The notes: a model not told the origin generated them from the sequence alone. Positions 28,933-38,806 are shown, counted from the first letter of the stretch. The stretch is 64,000 nt of DNA from Paenibacillus sp. FSL R5-0912 (GCF_000758605.1 NZ_CP009282.1:2976001-3040000); one strand, 5' to 3'. Made by a program: numbers and translations.

Positions 28933-29120
28933 TAGTTGGATTGTATACACTTGCTGATGAACATACTTCCCTTGCTGCAAAAGTAGTTGGATAAACAGCA
29001 CTTAATTTATTGCAATTCACGCTAAATGGAGAAAATAGCAAAATTAGATGCTATTTTTCCACTTATATGTCTGCAAACGCCGGAAGCTGGTAAATTAAGA
29101 TACGTTTTTCCACTTGTTGG
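28933..29120. repeat. dispersed intergenic repeat, copy 2
   Basis: Same layout as copy 1. Left arm GGATAAACAGCACTTAATTT at 28989-29008 (identical to copy 1). Inverted arms at 29041-29060 and 29092-29111 (AAATTAAGATACGTTTTTCC). Arm spacing of 52 and 51 bp is the same as in copy 1, although the sequence between the arms has diverged. A left-end GTTGGATTGTATACACTTGC is present. Confidence 0.8.
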
Positions 29121-29180
29121 CCGACGAGGGGCTGGATTGGCCGGAGAATGGTAGGCAGGTTGGCCGACGAGGGGCTCAAT
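29118..29180. repeat. GGCCGACGAGGGGCT direct repeat
   Basis: TTGGCCGACGAGGGGCT occurs at about 29117 and again near 29160, about 43 bp apart. No gene is present. Confidence 0.5.
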
Positions 29181-29243
29181 TGGCTGGAACTGTATAGCAC
29201 TAGGCCGCAGAAGTTGGCTTAATATATACTTAAGCGCGAAAAA

Positions 29244-29274
29244 GGCAGCCCCAATCCAGGGCTGCCTTTTTTTT
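29244..29274. terminator. bidirectional terminator
   Basis: Perfect stem GGCAGCCC / GGGCTGCC with a seven-base loop, followed by eight T on the plus strand and five T on the minus strand. It closes the minus-strand importer operon (29294-33010). Confidence 0.92.
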
Positions 29275-29293
29275 CTGTGCATCCGGTCACTGC

Positions 29294-31087
29294 TTATTTA
29301 TTCGCGATTGCATCGGCACGCATTTTAACGATTTTGTCTGCTCTTTCCTTATCTACGGCGAATACATCATCCCAGCCGAGACCGGTTACATCGCTCTTCA
29401 GTTTGGTCCAGAGCTGATCGAATTGAGCCTGATCCTTGGCAAAGATCATTTTCCAGGAAGTGTTCTTCACATAATCCGAAATCTGGCTGCGTTTATTCTT
29501 AACATCCGAAGAATCCGAGCCAAGACTTGTGTTGATATTAGGTACGATATCAATCATGTTGTTCTTCTGATAGTATTCGGTCGGAGTGGTCGCATCATAG
29601 GTTTTCTGCCAGTCTGTTGTCAGCGCTGTTTTGTTGGCTTCAATGGTGGAAGCCCAATAGGTGCTGTTGTAGAACTCCTTGGTTTCCGGATCGACTACGA
29701 AATCACTCATGATCATCGAGTTCACTTTGCTCTGGCCATCCTGATAACCGCCGCCGCCGTACTCATCAGGTACAGGGGTGTTTTCCTGGAATGCTGTTTG
29801 GCCTACTTCCGTCAGCTTGAATTTGCCTTCAGGTGTTTTTTCATAGTTGAAGCCTTCAAAGCCGTTGGTGTAGTAGCGCAAGCCTTCAGGGGAAGACATC
29901 CAGTCCATCAGTTCCATGATTCTTTCCGGTTCTTTCGCTTTGGAGCCGATGGCAAAGACTCTTCCGTTCCCGAAGTAAGCATCACTGTTCTGGATCAAGT
30001 GGCTGTCCGCAATTGGAACCGCTACGTTGCCGTCGCCCTGGTTGCCTCTTTCAATCGTGTTGTAGAAGCCTCTCTGCCAGGAATACCACAGCAGAAGAAC
30101 CTGTTTGTTGGTCAGCTTCTCGGATACCTTGGTCCAGTCCTGGGAAGGGGAGTCCGGGTCGACAAGGCCCATTTTGTTAGCGTCATAATAGAACTGTAGA
30201 ATCTTCTTGTACATGCTATTGTCGTCTACGATCGGAACGATATCACCTTTGGCATTCAGTTGAATGGTTGTAGTCCCGTTCGGCTGCTCATAGCCATACC
30301 AGTTGCTGAGCCAGCGGACATTCTCCATGCTTCCGCCGTCCCAGTCCTTCCACAGCGTGATCGGAACAATTGGCTTGCCGTCCGGAGTCTTCGGATATTT
30401 GGCCTGCATGTCCTTGAGGGCGGTCATCAGATCGTTCAGATTGTTTAGCTTTGGCGCGCCGATTCCCTTGTAATAGTCCCAAGGTAGTATCGGGCTGGAG
30501 TATGGCAGCTCCTCCGAGAAGGTGGTTGGTGAAGTATCGGCGGTGAAGGCCGGCAGGGCATAGATTTTACCGTCCGGATTCTGCTTCTCGAAGGCAACAT
30601 TGAACGGCTTGAAGTGGTTGTCTACATATTTGGACAGATGCTCTGTATTCTTGATCAAGTCCGTAAGATCCATAATCATACCCGCCGGAATTAATTCCTC
30701 AAGCTGGCTGTTCTCAATAATGAGGAGGTCACCCAGATCTCCTGATGCAGATCTGGTCTTGTACAGCTGATCGCCGGCTACCTGCGGAGCCAGAATGTTC
30801 AGTGTGATATTGAACTTGTCTTTGAGCAGCTTGCCGTACCACCCGGTCTGCTCGCCCTGATAGTTAGCCGCATTGTTAAATACCGTAATGGTCAAAGGTT
30901 TGCTGTGATCAATGCCGCCAGTGCCCGGATCGGATGACTCAGTAGGTGTTCCGGGTTCGGCCGTCCCCGCTGCAGTGCCACCATTGTTGGAATTCCCGCT
31001 GCAGCCGCTTAGTGCCGTTGTTACCAGCAGTATGGCCGTCCCTAGTAACAGCGCGGACTTTCTTCCCAGCTTAATATGTGTTCTCAT
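29294..31087 (-). CDS. lplA: LplA-type solute-binding lipoprotein (importer unit 3)
   Basis: 597-aa family-1 solute-binding protein. Signal peptide with lipobox LSGC, lipid-attached C29. A Gly/Thr/Ser-rich spacer leads to the binding lobes (KPLTITVFNNAANYQGEQ). It is the last gene of a minus-strand operon, lplB-ytcP-lplA, and follows the permeases after a gap of about 46 bp. A terminator lies downstream. The substrate is unknown; the cre box upstream of the operon points to a catabolic sugar. Confidence 0.92.
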   Translation of the reverse strand: MRTHIKLGRKSALLLGTAILLVTTALSGCSGNSNNGGTAAGTAEPGTPTESSDPGTGGIDHSKPLTITVFNNAANYQGEQTGWYGKLLKDKFNITLNILAPQVAGDQLYKTRSASGDLGDLLIIENSQLEELIPAGMIMDLTDLIKNTEHLSKYVDNHFKPFNVAFEKQNPDGKIYALPAFTADTSPTTFSEELPYSSPILPWDYYKGIGAPKLNNLNDLMTALKDMQAKYPKTPDGKPIVPITLWKDWDGGSMENVRWLSNWYGYEQPNGTTTIQLNAKGDIVPIVDDNSMYKKILQFYYDANKMGLVDPDSPSQDWTKVSEKLTNKQVLLLWYSWQRGFYNTIERGNQGDGNVAVPIADSHLIQNSDAYFGNGRVFAIGSKAKEPERIMELMDWMSSPEGLRYYTNGFEGFNYEKTPEGKFKLTEVGQTAFQENTPVPDEYGGGGYQDGQSKVNSMIMSDFVVDPETKEFYNSTYWASTIEANKTALTTDWQKTYDATTPTEYYQKNNMIDIVPNINTSLGSDSSDVKNKRSQISDYVKNTSWKMIFAKDQAQFDQLWTKLKSDVTGLGWDDVFAVDKERADKIVKMRADAIANK

Positions 31088-31133
31088 GTGTAGCCCCCCG
31101 AATGTTTAATGTATCATAAATGGCGCAGGCGCA

Positions 31134-32099
31134 TTAGCCTTTGACAGCACCAATTATAATTCCTTTAACGAAAAATCTCTGGAAGATCGGATATACCAGC
31201 AGAATAGGTGCGACAACGATAATGGTTACCGTCATGCGGATGGAGGTAGAGGTCTGCTTGGTAGCCAGAGTGGCCATTGCCGTTGATCCGGCGTTCTGCA
31301 GATTAACCATGGTGGACAAGGAACTTGCCTGGTTGATGTAGTTGTACAGAATGAACTGCAGGCTGTACAATTTGCTGTCCGTCACCAGCAGCAGCGTATC
31401 CTGGAAGGAGTTCCATTGATTGACCGCCGAGAAGATGGCAACGGTTGCAAGGATAGGCTTGCTGATCGGCAGAATGATTTTGTAGAAAATTGTGAAGATC
31501 CCGGCACCGTCAATACTGGCCGCCTGCTGCAGCTCCTTCGGCGTAGCTTCCACGAAGGTTTTGACTAGGATGATGAAGAACGGGGCTACCACGGACGGAA
31601 GAATATACGCCAGGAAATTGTCGGTAAGATGCAGGGTTCTCATGGTCAGATACCACGGGATGATCCCGGCATTGAAGAACATCGTGATGATGGTGAAGCG
31701 GTACCAGAATTTCTTGCCCCACATATCCTCTTGCGCAAACATGAATCCCAGGAAGGCAGAAGCACCTACAGTGAGAAGGGTGCCTATTACCGTTCTGCCC
31801 AGCGAAATGACAAAGGCATTCCCAAGGCCCGGTATTTTGAATACATCTACATAGTTCTGGAAATGAATCCCCTTAGGCCAGAAGATAATCTCACCCCTGG
31901 CACTGAGATCGTTCGCGCTGATGGTATTGATAATGATCGAATAGAACGGATAGACACAAATGAAGGCGAAGAGGGAGAACAGGATATAGACGATTGTTGA
32001 AATAATTTTGTCGGTGGCGCTGACCTGCATTTTGATCGTTTTTTTGGAAATGTTTATATCCCGGCTAATTGGCGTAAGTCCAGTCTGGTTGTCACTCAT
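31134..32099 (-). CDS. ytcP: YtcP/LplC-type ABC permease (importer unit 3)
   Basis: 321-aa permease, six helices. EAA loop QAASIDGAGIFTIFYKIILP; C-terminal YPIFQRFFVKGIIIGAVKG. The start ATG overlaps the LplB stop by 4 bp (ATGA), so they are translationally coupled. Confidence 0.93.
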   Translation of the reverse strand: MSDNQTGLTPISRDINISKKTIKMQVSATDKIISTIVYILFSLFAFICVYPFYSIIINTISANDLSARGEIIFWPKGIHFQNYVDVFKIPGLGNAFVISLGRTVIGTLLTVGASAFLGFMFAQEDMWGKKFWYRFTIITMFFNAGIIPWYLTMRTLHLTDNFLAYILPSVVAPFFIILVKTFVEATPKELQQAASIDGAGIFTIFYKIILPISKPILATVAIFSAVNQWNSFQDTLLLVTDSKLYSLQFILYNYINQASSLSTMVNLQNAGSTAMATLATKQTSTSIRMTVTIIVVAPILLVYPIFQRFFVKGIIIGAVKG

Positions 32100-33010
32100 A
32101 CGATGCCCTCTCCTCTCAATAATTTGGACAGTCCGTTTACCGAAAAGAGAAGCACAACGCTGATCAGGCTCTTCAGCATACTGATGGCAACGGAGACGGA
32201 ATAACTGCCGCCGCCCATGGCGAGGTTATACACATATAAATCGAGAACCTGCATAGTGTCCTTGTTAAACGCATTCTGGAAGACAAAATATTGCTCCAGT
32301 CCATTGTTCAGGAAGCTTGCAATCTGGAGCATCAGCAGAACAAAATAAGTCGGCATCATGCTTGGCAATACGACATGCCGGATCACCTGCATCCGGGTTG
32401 CACCGTCCACATAAGCTGCTTCATACAGCGACTCGTCAATGCCCATGATGGCGGCGATATACAGGATAGCTGACCAGCCGAGTGTCTTCCAGGTAGCCCA
32501 GAACCACATGGTAAGCCAGACATGATCCGAGCTCTGAAGGAAAAGAACCGGAGAATCGGACAGTCCCGTCATGTGGAGGAAGCCGTTGACCATACCTTCA
32601 CTAGAGAACATGGAGAAGGCCAGGGAGTAGACGAGGACCCAGCTGATAAAGTTAGGCAGTGTGGTTACGGTCTGAATGAATTTACGGAACCGGACAGCCT
32701 TGATCTCTGTCAGGAAGATGGCGAAGATCATAGGGAGCCAGGAGAAGAGAATGCCCAGTCCGCTGATGCCGAAGGTGTTCTTGATGACCTGAAGCAACTG
32801 ATCAATCTTGACCTGATTCTCGACCAGGGAGTGAAACCATTTGAAGCCGACAAACGGTGATTGGGACAACGGAATGGGCGGGGTATAGTCAAAGAAGGCA
32901 TATACCCATCCATAGAGCGGATAGTATGAAAAGACAGCAAGTAAAACCATAAAGGGCGAAATGTAAAGAAATTTCCGGAAAGAATTGCTTCTTATGCTCT
33001 GGCTGCGCAT
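32096..33010 (-). CDS. lplB: LplB-type ABC permease (importer unit 3)
   Basis: 304-aa permease, six helices. SYYPLYGWVYAFFDYTPP and EAA loop YEAAYVDGATRMQVIRHVVL are typical. The ATG at 33010 is preferred because GAGGAGTG lies 6-7 bases upstream; ATGs at 33028/33025 and a GTG at 33064 are weaker alternatives. It is first in the minus-strand operon. Confidence 0.88.
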   Translation of the reverse strand: MRSQSIRSNSFRKFLYISPFMVLLAVFSYYPLYGWVYAFFDYTPPIPLSQSPFVGFKWFHSLVENQVKIDQLLQVIKNTFGISGLGILFSWLPMIFAIFLTEIKAVRFRKFIQTVTTLPNFISWVLVYSLAFSMFSSEGMVNGFLHMTGLSDSPVLFLQSSDHVWLTMWFWATWKTLGWSAILYIAAIMGIDESLYEAAYVDGATRMQVIRHVVLPSMMPTYFVLLMLQIASFLNNGLEQYFVFQNAFNKDTMQVLDLYVYNLAMGGGSYSVSVAISMLKSLISVVLLFSVNGLSKLLRGEGIV

Positions 33011-33177
33011 CGTTTCACTCCTCATCATATTCTCTTTGTATATTGCTTCATTAAAAGCCTTCACCAGGGCTGCTATCCCTTATATATAATCCAGTATGTC
33101 ATCCCCCTTCTTACAAAAAACGAAGTTCAACCTGCGCGGTGGGTTTGCGGAACGCTATTTCCCCTAACCTGTCTTTA

Positions 33178-33193
33178 TTGATAGCGCTTACAT
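33178..33193 (-). promoter_or_regulatory. perfect cre box upstream of importer unit 3
   Basis: TTGATAGCGCTTACAT fits every fixed position of the CcpA consensus WTGNNARCGNWWWCAW. It lies about 170 bp upstream of the LplB start, with an A/T-rich region on both sides. The rest of the 33065-33382 gap holds no visible gene. Confidence 0.75.
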
Positions 33194-33382
33194 ATCTATG
33201 GAATTATAATAAATTATCGTTTGCCTTCAAACAATGACAGATCCTCACCAGTTATTGATCTATTGTTAGGTGAAATTACGAATGAATAACAGTTATATTA
33301 CTAATTTACAATAAAATATAATAGTTTCAAATTATTAGTATGAGGCTAAACGCCTGCATTGTCCGGTTACAGGTGAGCCGGC

Positions 33383-34150
33383 TCATGCTGTGATGAAGCA
33401 TTGCTTACGGTATTCGTTGGCACTTGCTCCGGTGTATTCTCTGAATTTTTTGTAGAACCAGTCGATTTCCGTATATCCTACAGCATCTGCAATCTCATAG
33501 ATCTTCATATCAGTCGTTTCCAGAAGCAGCTTCGCCTTCTCCATCCGCTGCCGCAGCAGATATTCGTTGAAGGACATATTCTCCTGCTGTTTGAATTTCT
33601 GTCCGAGATACGCGCAATTGAAGTTCAGGGAATCGGAGATCCGCTTGAGTGTAATATTATGATGGAGCTGCTCATCCACGTACTGCTTGATCGTACTGAC
33701 GATCGGACAGGAGGGTGCCGGCTCTTGAACACTGGCCTTCTGATCATCCTGTGCCATCGCAGCAGGTCTGTCCTCAGGGGCAAAGCCCCGTCTAACCGCC
33801 TCCAGACTTCTGCCCAGCTCCGACGGATCAACCGGGTCCGTCAAGTAATCGCTTACATTATAGAGCAGCGCTTGACGCGCCAATTCGAAATCCCCGCTGC
33901 CCCCCAGAAGGATAATCGGAACGGAGCTCCCCCGTCTAATCTGCTCACAGAGTCTCATGCCCGGCGTGTGGACGCCCCGGATATTCAGAAGAACCAGTGA
34001 AATCCCCTCGCTATGGATCAGCCGGAGAATATCGGAAGAATAATCAGCATGTGCATGTAAGATGAAATTATTAAGCCTGCTCCCTGCCATATAAGAAGCG
34101 ATCTCCCGCACATGACGGTTCCGCTCGACACACAAGATTCTGTACAACAT
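33383..34150 (-). CDS. AraC-family regulator with degenerate receiver domain
   Basis: 255-aa protein built like a short YesN: receiver-like N terminus (1-125) joined to an AraC domain (about 150-250, LKRISDSLNFNCAYLGQKF and IYEIADAVGYTEIDWFYKKF), lacking the long YesN middle region. Key receiver residues are changed: the acidic pair is E9-R10, the phospho-acceptor position is N56 (VLLNIRG), and the Lys-Pro motif reads LTDP. It is therefore unlikely to be phosphorylated. No kinase gene is adjacent. It lies between the minus importer operon and the divergent 34.4-kb operon, so either could be a target. Confidence 0.85.
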   Translation of the reverse strand: MLYRILCVERNRHVREIASYMAGSRLNNFILHAHADYSSDILRLIHSEGISLVLLNIRGVHTPGMRLCEQIRRGSSVPIILLGGSGDFELARQALLYNVSDYLTDPVDPSELGRSLEAVRRGFAPEDRPAAMAQDDQKASVQEPAPSCPIVSTIKQYVDEQLHHNITLKRISDSLNFNCAYLGQKFKQQENMSFNEYLLRQRMEKAKLLLETTDMKIYEIADAVGYTEIDWFYKKFREYTGASANEYRKQCFITA

Positions 34151-34311
34151 GAAGACCCCGCTTTCTTAAGAGAAGTTAAGGCTGCCTCCATTCATTATGT
34201 GCAACAGAGCGAAGGGCTACAATGTGCAATTCTTGCACCAGGCTCCATTTGTTTACTTGATCGGAACTGCGTTGCCCGGTGTGTAAGGGCTTGTCGGCCG
34301 GACCTATAATT

Positions 34312-34369
34312 TGACAGGTGAACACCTGAAGTTAGACAGGTTGTTGCCTGAAAATGTAAGCGCTAAACT
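34312..34369 (+). promoter_or_regulatory. tandem dyads and cre-like box before the 34.4-kb operon
   Basis: Two related dyads, TGACAGGTGAACACCTGA (from 34312) and AGACAGGTTGTTGCCTGA (from 34334), are 22 bp apart, about two helical turns. ATGTAAGCGCTAAACT (34354-34369) matches cre with two mismatches. A TATAAT lies just upstream at 34305-34310. This compact block, ending about 36 bp before the start codon, is the likely control region of the operon. Confidence 0.45.
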
Positions 34370-34405
34370 TTCGAGGTAAGTCATTCATATTTGGGGGGGC
34401 ACATA

Positions 34406-35797
34406 ATGCGGACTAAAAAGGTAATGTCAGTACTCATTAGTATGTTGTTAGTGGCAGCAACGACGGCATGCGGCGGAGGATCAGGGAACGGCGGGAATGC
34501 CGGGGGAGGGGCGTCAGCGAAGCCGGCTGCTTCGGCGAATACGCCGGCGGCAGAGGCAACACCTGAAGCTTCAGCAACCGCAGAGCCAACCACCGCCACA
34601 CCGGAAATGGATTTCGATATGGGCGGCAGAACGATCAAGATTGTCTCCTGGTGGGATATGACGATCCCTGAGGACAACCCGGACAATATCCAGCGCTCGA
34701 AGAATCTGAAGGAACTCCAGAAGAAGCATAATTTCAAGGTTGAATATGTGGCGCTGGACTTCGGCGAATACCAGAAGAAGGTTGTAGCTTCACTGGTGGC
34801 CGGTGAACCGCTTGGAGATATTGTCCGAATGGGCAAGGCCTATATGATTCCGGCGCTGACCAAGCAGGATCTGTTCTGGCCGGTTGATGATTATACGAAG
34901 AATGAGAATGCCTTCAACCAGCAAATGACGACGGAATTCTCACAATACAACGGCAAGGGCTATGGATTCTCGGAGAATGCGGGCAATCTGATCAGCGGTG
35001 TATTCTATAACCGGACCTTGATGAAGAAGCTAGGCATGAAGCCGCTTCAGGAATATGTTAACGAGGATAACTGGAACTGGGATACCTTCACCCAGGTAGC
35101 CAAAGAGGCCAATAAAGATACGGATAACAACGGTAAACTTGATGTCTGGGGACTGGCTTCAGGCGGGTTCCTGGAAATGGCCCTGGCCGCCAACGAGACT
35201 GATCTGACGATAGACGACAAGCAGAATCTCGATGATCCCAAGGCGCTGGAGGTCTTCAAGTTCATCTCGAAGCTGGGTGCCGAGAAGGTAGCCAGACCGA
35301 CAGAAGGCGGCGACTGGCAGGAACCGGCGCAGTTCTTCCGCCAGGGGAACACGCTGATGTATGCGGGGGCGGATTATGAGGCGAATGGCTTCAAGACGGA
35401 TATGAAGGATTATGATATCGGGTTTGTTCCTTTTCCCAAAGGCCCGAATGCGACCGAATATCACAGCGTAGAGTCCAATGTCCAGTTCCTGACGATCCCG
35501 AAGAAGGTCGAGAATCCGGAATGGCTGCTGTATATCTGGGAGAAGATCAACGACATCGAGTCGATCTACGATTATCCTAAGCAGGCATCCCTGGAGAGTA
35601 CGTATGACAACGAAGATGATATCAATAATGCCAAGCTGGTAGAGGGCGGGATGCTGTTAACGAACCATAATACATTCTCGACCATGCCGTACTATGAGCT
35701 GCTTGACGAACTGAAGAAGGGAACTTCAGCCTCCACGGTCATCCAGAAGTACAAGGCTAAGGTCCAGGCTTCTGTGGACGCCGTATACAAAAAATAA
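34406..35797 (+). CDS. family-1 solute-binding lipoprotein
   Basis: 463-aa extracellular sugar-binding protein. Signal peptide with lipobox TTAC, C22, then a Gly/Ala/Pro-rich spacer and binding lobes (TIKIVSWWDMTIPEDNPDN). The ATG at 34406 has a poly-G ribosome site (GGGGGGG). First gene of the long plus-strand cluster. A hairpin follows its stop, so it may be made in excess over downstream genes, as is common for binding proteins. Confidence 0.9.
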   Translation: MRTKKVMSVLISMLLVAATTACGGGSGNGGNAGGGASAKPAASANTPAAEATPEASATAEPTTATPEMDFDMGGRTIKIVSWWDMTIPEDNPDNIQRSKNLKELQKKHNFKVEYVALDFGEYQKKVVASLVAGEPLGDIVRMGKAYMIPALTKQDLFWPVDDYTKNENAFNQQMTTEFSQYNGKGYGFSENAGNLISGVFYNRTLMKKLGMKPLQEYVNEDNWNWDTFTQVAKEANKDTDNNGKLDVWGLASGGFLEMALAANETDLTIDDKQNLDDPKALEVFKFISKLGAEKVARPTEGGDWQEPAQFFRQGNTLMYAGADYEANGFKTDMKDYDIGFVPFPKGPNATEYHSVESNVQFLTIPKKVENPEWLLYIWEKINDIESIYDYPKQASLESTYDNEDDINNAKLVEGGMLLTNHNTFSTMPYYELLDELKKGTSASTVIQKYKAKVQASVDAVYKK

Positions 35798-35811
35798 CCG
35801 GATACCCGGAT

Positions 35812-35842
35812 GGAACAACAGTCCCCGGCGGACTGTTGTTCC
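35812..35842 (+). terminator. hairpin between the binding protein and the fusion gene
   Basis: Perfect 13-bp stem GGAACAACAGTCC / GGACTGTTGTTCC with a 5-base loop, followed only by CATTTTCG. It may act as a partial terminator or 3'-end stabiliser, lowering expression of the downstream genes relative to the binding protein. Confidence 0.6.
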
Positions 35843-35893
35843 CATTTTCGCTGACATTAGACTTATGATCCAGCGCTTAAGGGGAGGAGAACG

Positions 35894-38788
35894 TTGAATA
35901 TTCGAAATAGAAGCACAGCGATAATATTGGTTGTTGTCCTGCTGGCCGGGACGATCTGGATATTGAATTCCTCGGGGCAGCCTGTTCATTCCGATTCTCC
36001 GGCGGCGGGCAAGTTCACTGCCGTCCTGCAGGAAGCGGAGGAAGGCAGCTATGAAGCTTATCTGAAGCAATACGGGAACGCTGCACGGCCAGAGCGGGAG
36101 CTCCGGATTGAGGGGGAGGACTATTCCCGCAATCAGGGTGACCTCTTTGAAGTCAAAGCGCAATACGAGGGGCTTGACGGCACGGCGGTCATTACCCCGG
36201 AAGAGGGAACGATCTCCTGGGAGGTGCCGGTTCCGGAAGCCGGACTGTACAACATCCGGGTTCATTATTACCCGGTGGAAGGCAAAAGCTCCTCCATTGA
36301 GCGTTCCTTCTCCATTAATCAGCAGATCCCGTTCAAGGGTGCGGATACATTATTGTTCGACCGGGTCTGGGGGAACCGTGAGGAGGTCATCAAGCAGGAC
36401 GACCGCGGGAACGATCTCCGCCCCAGACAGGTGGAGCAGCCGGTGTGGCAGTCCACGGTGATTGCCGACAGTGAGGGCTTCTATGAGGAGCCGTATTCCT
36501 TCTATCTGGAGCAGGGGAATCAGACCTTGTCGCTGAGCGCACTCCGTGAGCCGATGGCTATAGATTACATTGAGCTGTTTCAGGACCGGGAAGTGAGGTC
36601 TTATGCGGAGGCCAAACAGGAGTATGAGGCGAAAGGGTTGAAGCCGGTAACAGAGCCTGATATCGAAGTTCAGGCCGAAGCGGCGTCCGCCAAATCCTCG
36701 CCTACTTTATACCCGCTATCTGACCGCTCCAGTCCGGCGGTTGTTCCTTATGATGTCTCCAATTTAAGGATCAATACGATCGGAGGGGTGAACTGGAAGC
36801 TGCCGGGGCAATGGATTGAGTGGCAGATTGACGTCCCCGAAGACGGGCTGTACCGGATAGCGCTCAAGGAGAAGCAGAATCAGCTACGGGGCGTCTATGC
36901 CAACCGCAGCTTGACGATTGACGGTGAATACCCGTTCACCGAGATGAAGCAAATCCGGTTCAATTACAGTCCCGGCTGGCAGATGAACGTACTCGGCGGG
37001 GAGGAGCCTTACCTGTTCCATCTTACCAAAGGGACACACCGGCTAAGGCTGACCGTAACGCTGGGCGATATCGCGCCTCTGGTCCGTACCGTTCAGTCCA
37101 GCGTCCTGACCTTGAATGAAATGTACCGCAATGTTCTGGCGATAACCTCCAATAATCCGGACAAATTCCGCGATTATCAGCTGGAGAAGCGGATACCGAA
37201 TATGACCAAGGTATTCAAGGAGCAGGCAGAGATTATCCGCAGTGTCGGTGAATATCTGGAGCAGGCGACCGGAGAGCGCAGCGACAAAGTATCGGTCCTG
37301 TACTCGATGGTAACCCAACTGGAGGATATGGCAGAGCATCCGGATACGGTAGCCAAACGGCTGGTCTCCTTCAAAACAAATGTCGGCGGACTGGGCACCT
37401 GGATACTTAGCGTACGGGAGCAGCCGCTGACGCTGGATTCCCTGGTGATCTCGGCACCCGGCAAGCCGCTGCCCCGTGCGCAGGCTACCTTCTTCCAGAA
37501 GCTGAAGCATGAGCTGAGGGCGTATGGCGCCTCGTATACCGCTGATTATGACAGCATCGGTAATGTGGCGAAGAACCAGAAATCGATAACGGTCTGGATT
37601 TCGACTGGCCGGGATCAGGCTCAGGTGATGAAGAGCATGATTGACGATACGTTCACCCCGGATACGGGCATCTCCGTTGCGCTGAGACTGGTGCCTCCGA
37701 ATATTCTGCTGCCCGCCACCCTGGCAGGGGAAGGGCCGGATGTAGCCATGCAGATCGGAGAGGACCTTCCGGTTAACTATGCCATGCGTAAGGCATCTGC
37801 GGATTTATCCCTCTTCGCGGACTTCGAGGAGGTGGCCTCCCGGTTCCGGGACAGCGCCCTCACGCCTTACCAGTATAACGGAAGCGTCTACGGGCTTCCC
37901 GAGCAGCAGATCTTCCCGATGCTCTTCTACCGGAAGGATATTCTGAAGGAGCTTGGGCTGGAGCCGCCAACCACCTGGGAGGAGGTCTACAACGTAGTCT
38001 CCGTGCTGCAGAGGCATAACCTGGAGTTCTATCTGCCGCTGGAGGATACGCTGAACAATGCTACGCTGGTGCCGAATGCGGCTTTCACCATGCTGCTCTA
38101 TCAGAACGGGGGTCAATTGTATACGGACGACCAGAAGCGAAGCGCATTGAACTCGGAGACCTCCATGAGTGAATTCAACACATGGACCCAGTTCTATACC
38201 AATTACAAGTTCCCGGTGAAGGTGGACTTTCCGAACCGCTTCCGTACCGGGGAGATCCCGATCGGGATTGCCGATTATACCATCTACAACAGCCTGACCG
38301 TGATGGCACCGGAGATCCGTAACCTGTGGGAATTCGCGGTGGTGCCCGGAACGAAGCAGGCGGACGGTACGGTAGACCATAGCGTAGCCAGTCATACGAC
38401 CGGCGTAATGCTGTTGGAGAATGCCAAGGACAAGGATTCGTCCTGGGAATTCATGAAGTGGTGGACGGATAAGGACACCCAGGTCCAGTACGGCCGGGAA
38501 ATGGAAGGGCTGATGGGGGCGGCGGCACGTTATCCGACCGCCAATATCGAGGCGCTGGAGGAATTGCCGTGGCCGGTGAAGGATTATACCCAGCTGGAGG
38601 ACCAGTGGCAATGGGTGAAGGGCAATCCGCAGGTTCCGGGCGGATACTTCACAGGCAGACATCTGGACAATGCGTTCCGCAAGGTGGTTAACGGGAACGT
38701 GAATCCGCGCGAAGCTCTGTCGGATTATCTGATCTATATTAACGATGAAATTCAGATCAAACGGAAGGAATTCAAACTTCCGTATTAG
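35894..38788 (+). CDS. CBM-like / solute-binding protein fusion, membrane anchored
   Basis: 964-aa extracytoplasmic protein. One N-terminal hydrophobic anchor (about 8-28) with no lipobox. Two jelly-roll-like, CBM35/6-style segments follow (about 71-232, with LRIEGEDYSR and IDYIELFQ; and about 258-400). A helical linker spans about 400-550. The C-terminal part (about 560-945) is a family-1 solute-binding domain, including GPDVAMQIGEDLPVNYAM, VYGLPEQQIFPMLFYRKD and TGVMLLENAKDKDSSWEFMK. TTG start with GGGGAGGAG upstream. It probably holds polymer near the importer and hands oligosaccharides to the permeases. The fusion is about twice the size of a normal binding protein. Confidence 0.8.
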   Translation: MNIRNRSTAIILVVVLLAGTIWILNSSGQPVHSDSPAAGKFTAVLQEAEEGSYEAYLKQYGNAARPERELRIEGEDYSRNQGDLFEVKAQYEGLDGTAVITPEEGTISWEVPVPEAGLYNIRVHYYPVEGKSSSIERSFSINQQIPFKGADTLLFDRVWGNREEVIKQDDRGNDLRPRQVEQPVWQSTVIADSEGFYEEPYSFYLEQGNQTLSLSALREPMAIDYIELFQDREVRSYAEAKQEYEAKGLKPVTEPDIEVQAEAASAKSSPTLYPLSDRSSPAVVPYDVSNLRINTIGGVNWKLPGQWIEWQIDVPEDGLYRIALKEKQNQLRGVYANRSLTIDGEYPFTEMKQIRFNYSPGWQMNVLGGEEPYLFHLTKGTHRLRLTVTLGDIAPLVRTVQSSVLTLNEMYRNVLAITSNNPDKFRDYQLEKRIPNMTKVFKEQAEIIRSVGEYLEQATGERSDKVSVLYSMVTQLEDMAEHPDTVAKRLVSFKTNVGGLGTWILSVREQPLTLDSLVISAPGKPLPRAQATFFQKLKHELRAYGASYTADYDSIGNVAKNQKSITVWISTGRDQAQVMKSMIDDTFTPDTGISVALRLVPPNILLPATLAGEGPDVAMQIGEDLPVNYAMRKASADLSLFADFEEVASRFRDSALTPYQYNGSVYGLPEQQIFPMLFYRKDILKELGLEPPTTWEEVYNVVSVLQRHNLEFYLPLEDTLNNATLVPNAAFTMLLYQNGGQLYTDDQKRSALNSETSMSEFNTWTQFYTNYKFPVKVDFPNRFRTGEIPIGIADYTIYNSLTVMAPEIRNLWEFAVVPGTKQADGTVDHSVASHTTGVMLLENAKDKDSSWEFMKWWTDKDTQVQYGREMEGLMGAAARYPTANIEALEELPWPVKDYTQLEDQWQWVKGNPQVPGGYFTGRHLDNAFRKVVNGNVNPREALSDYLIYINDEIQIKRKEFKLPY

Positions 38789-38806
38789 TTTGGAGGCTGT
38801 GAGCCG

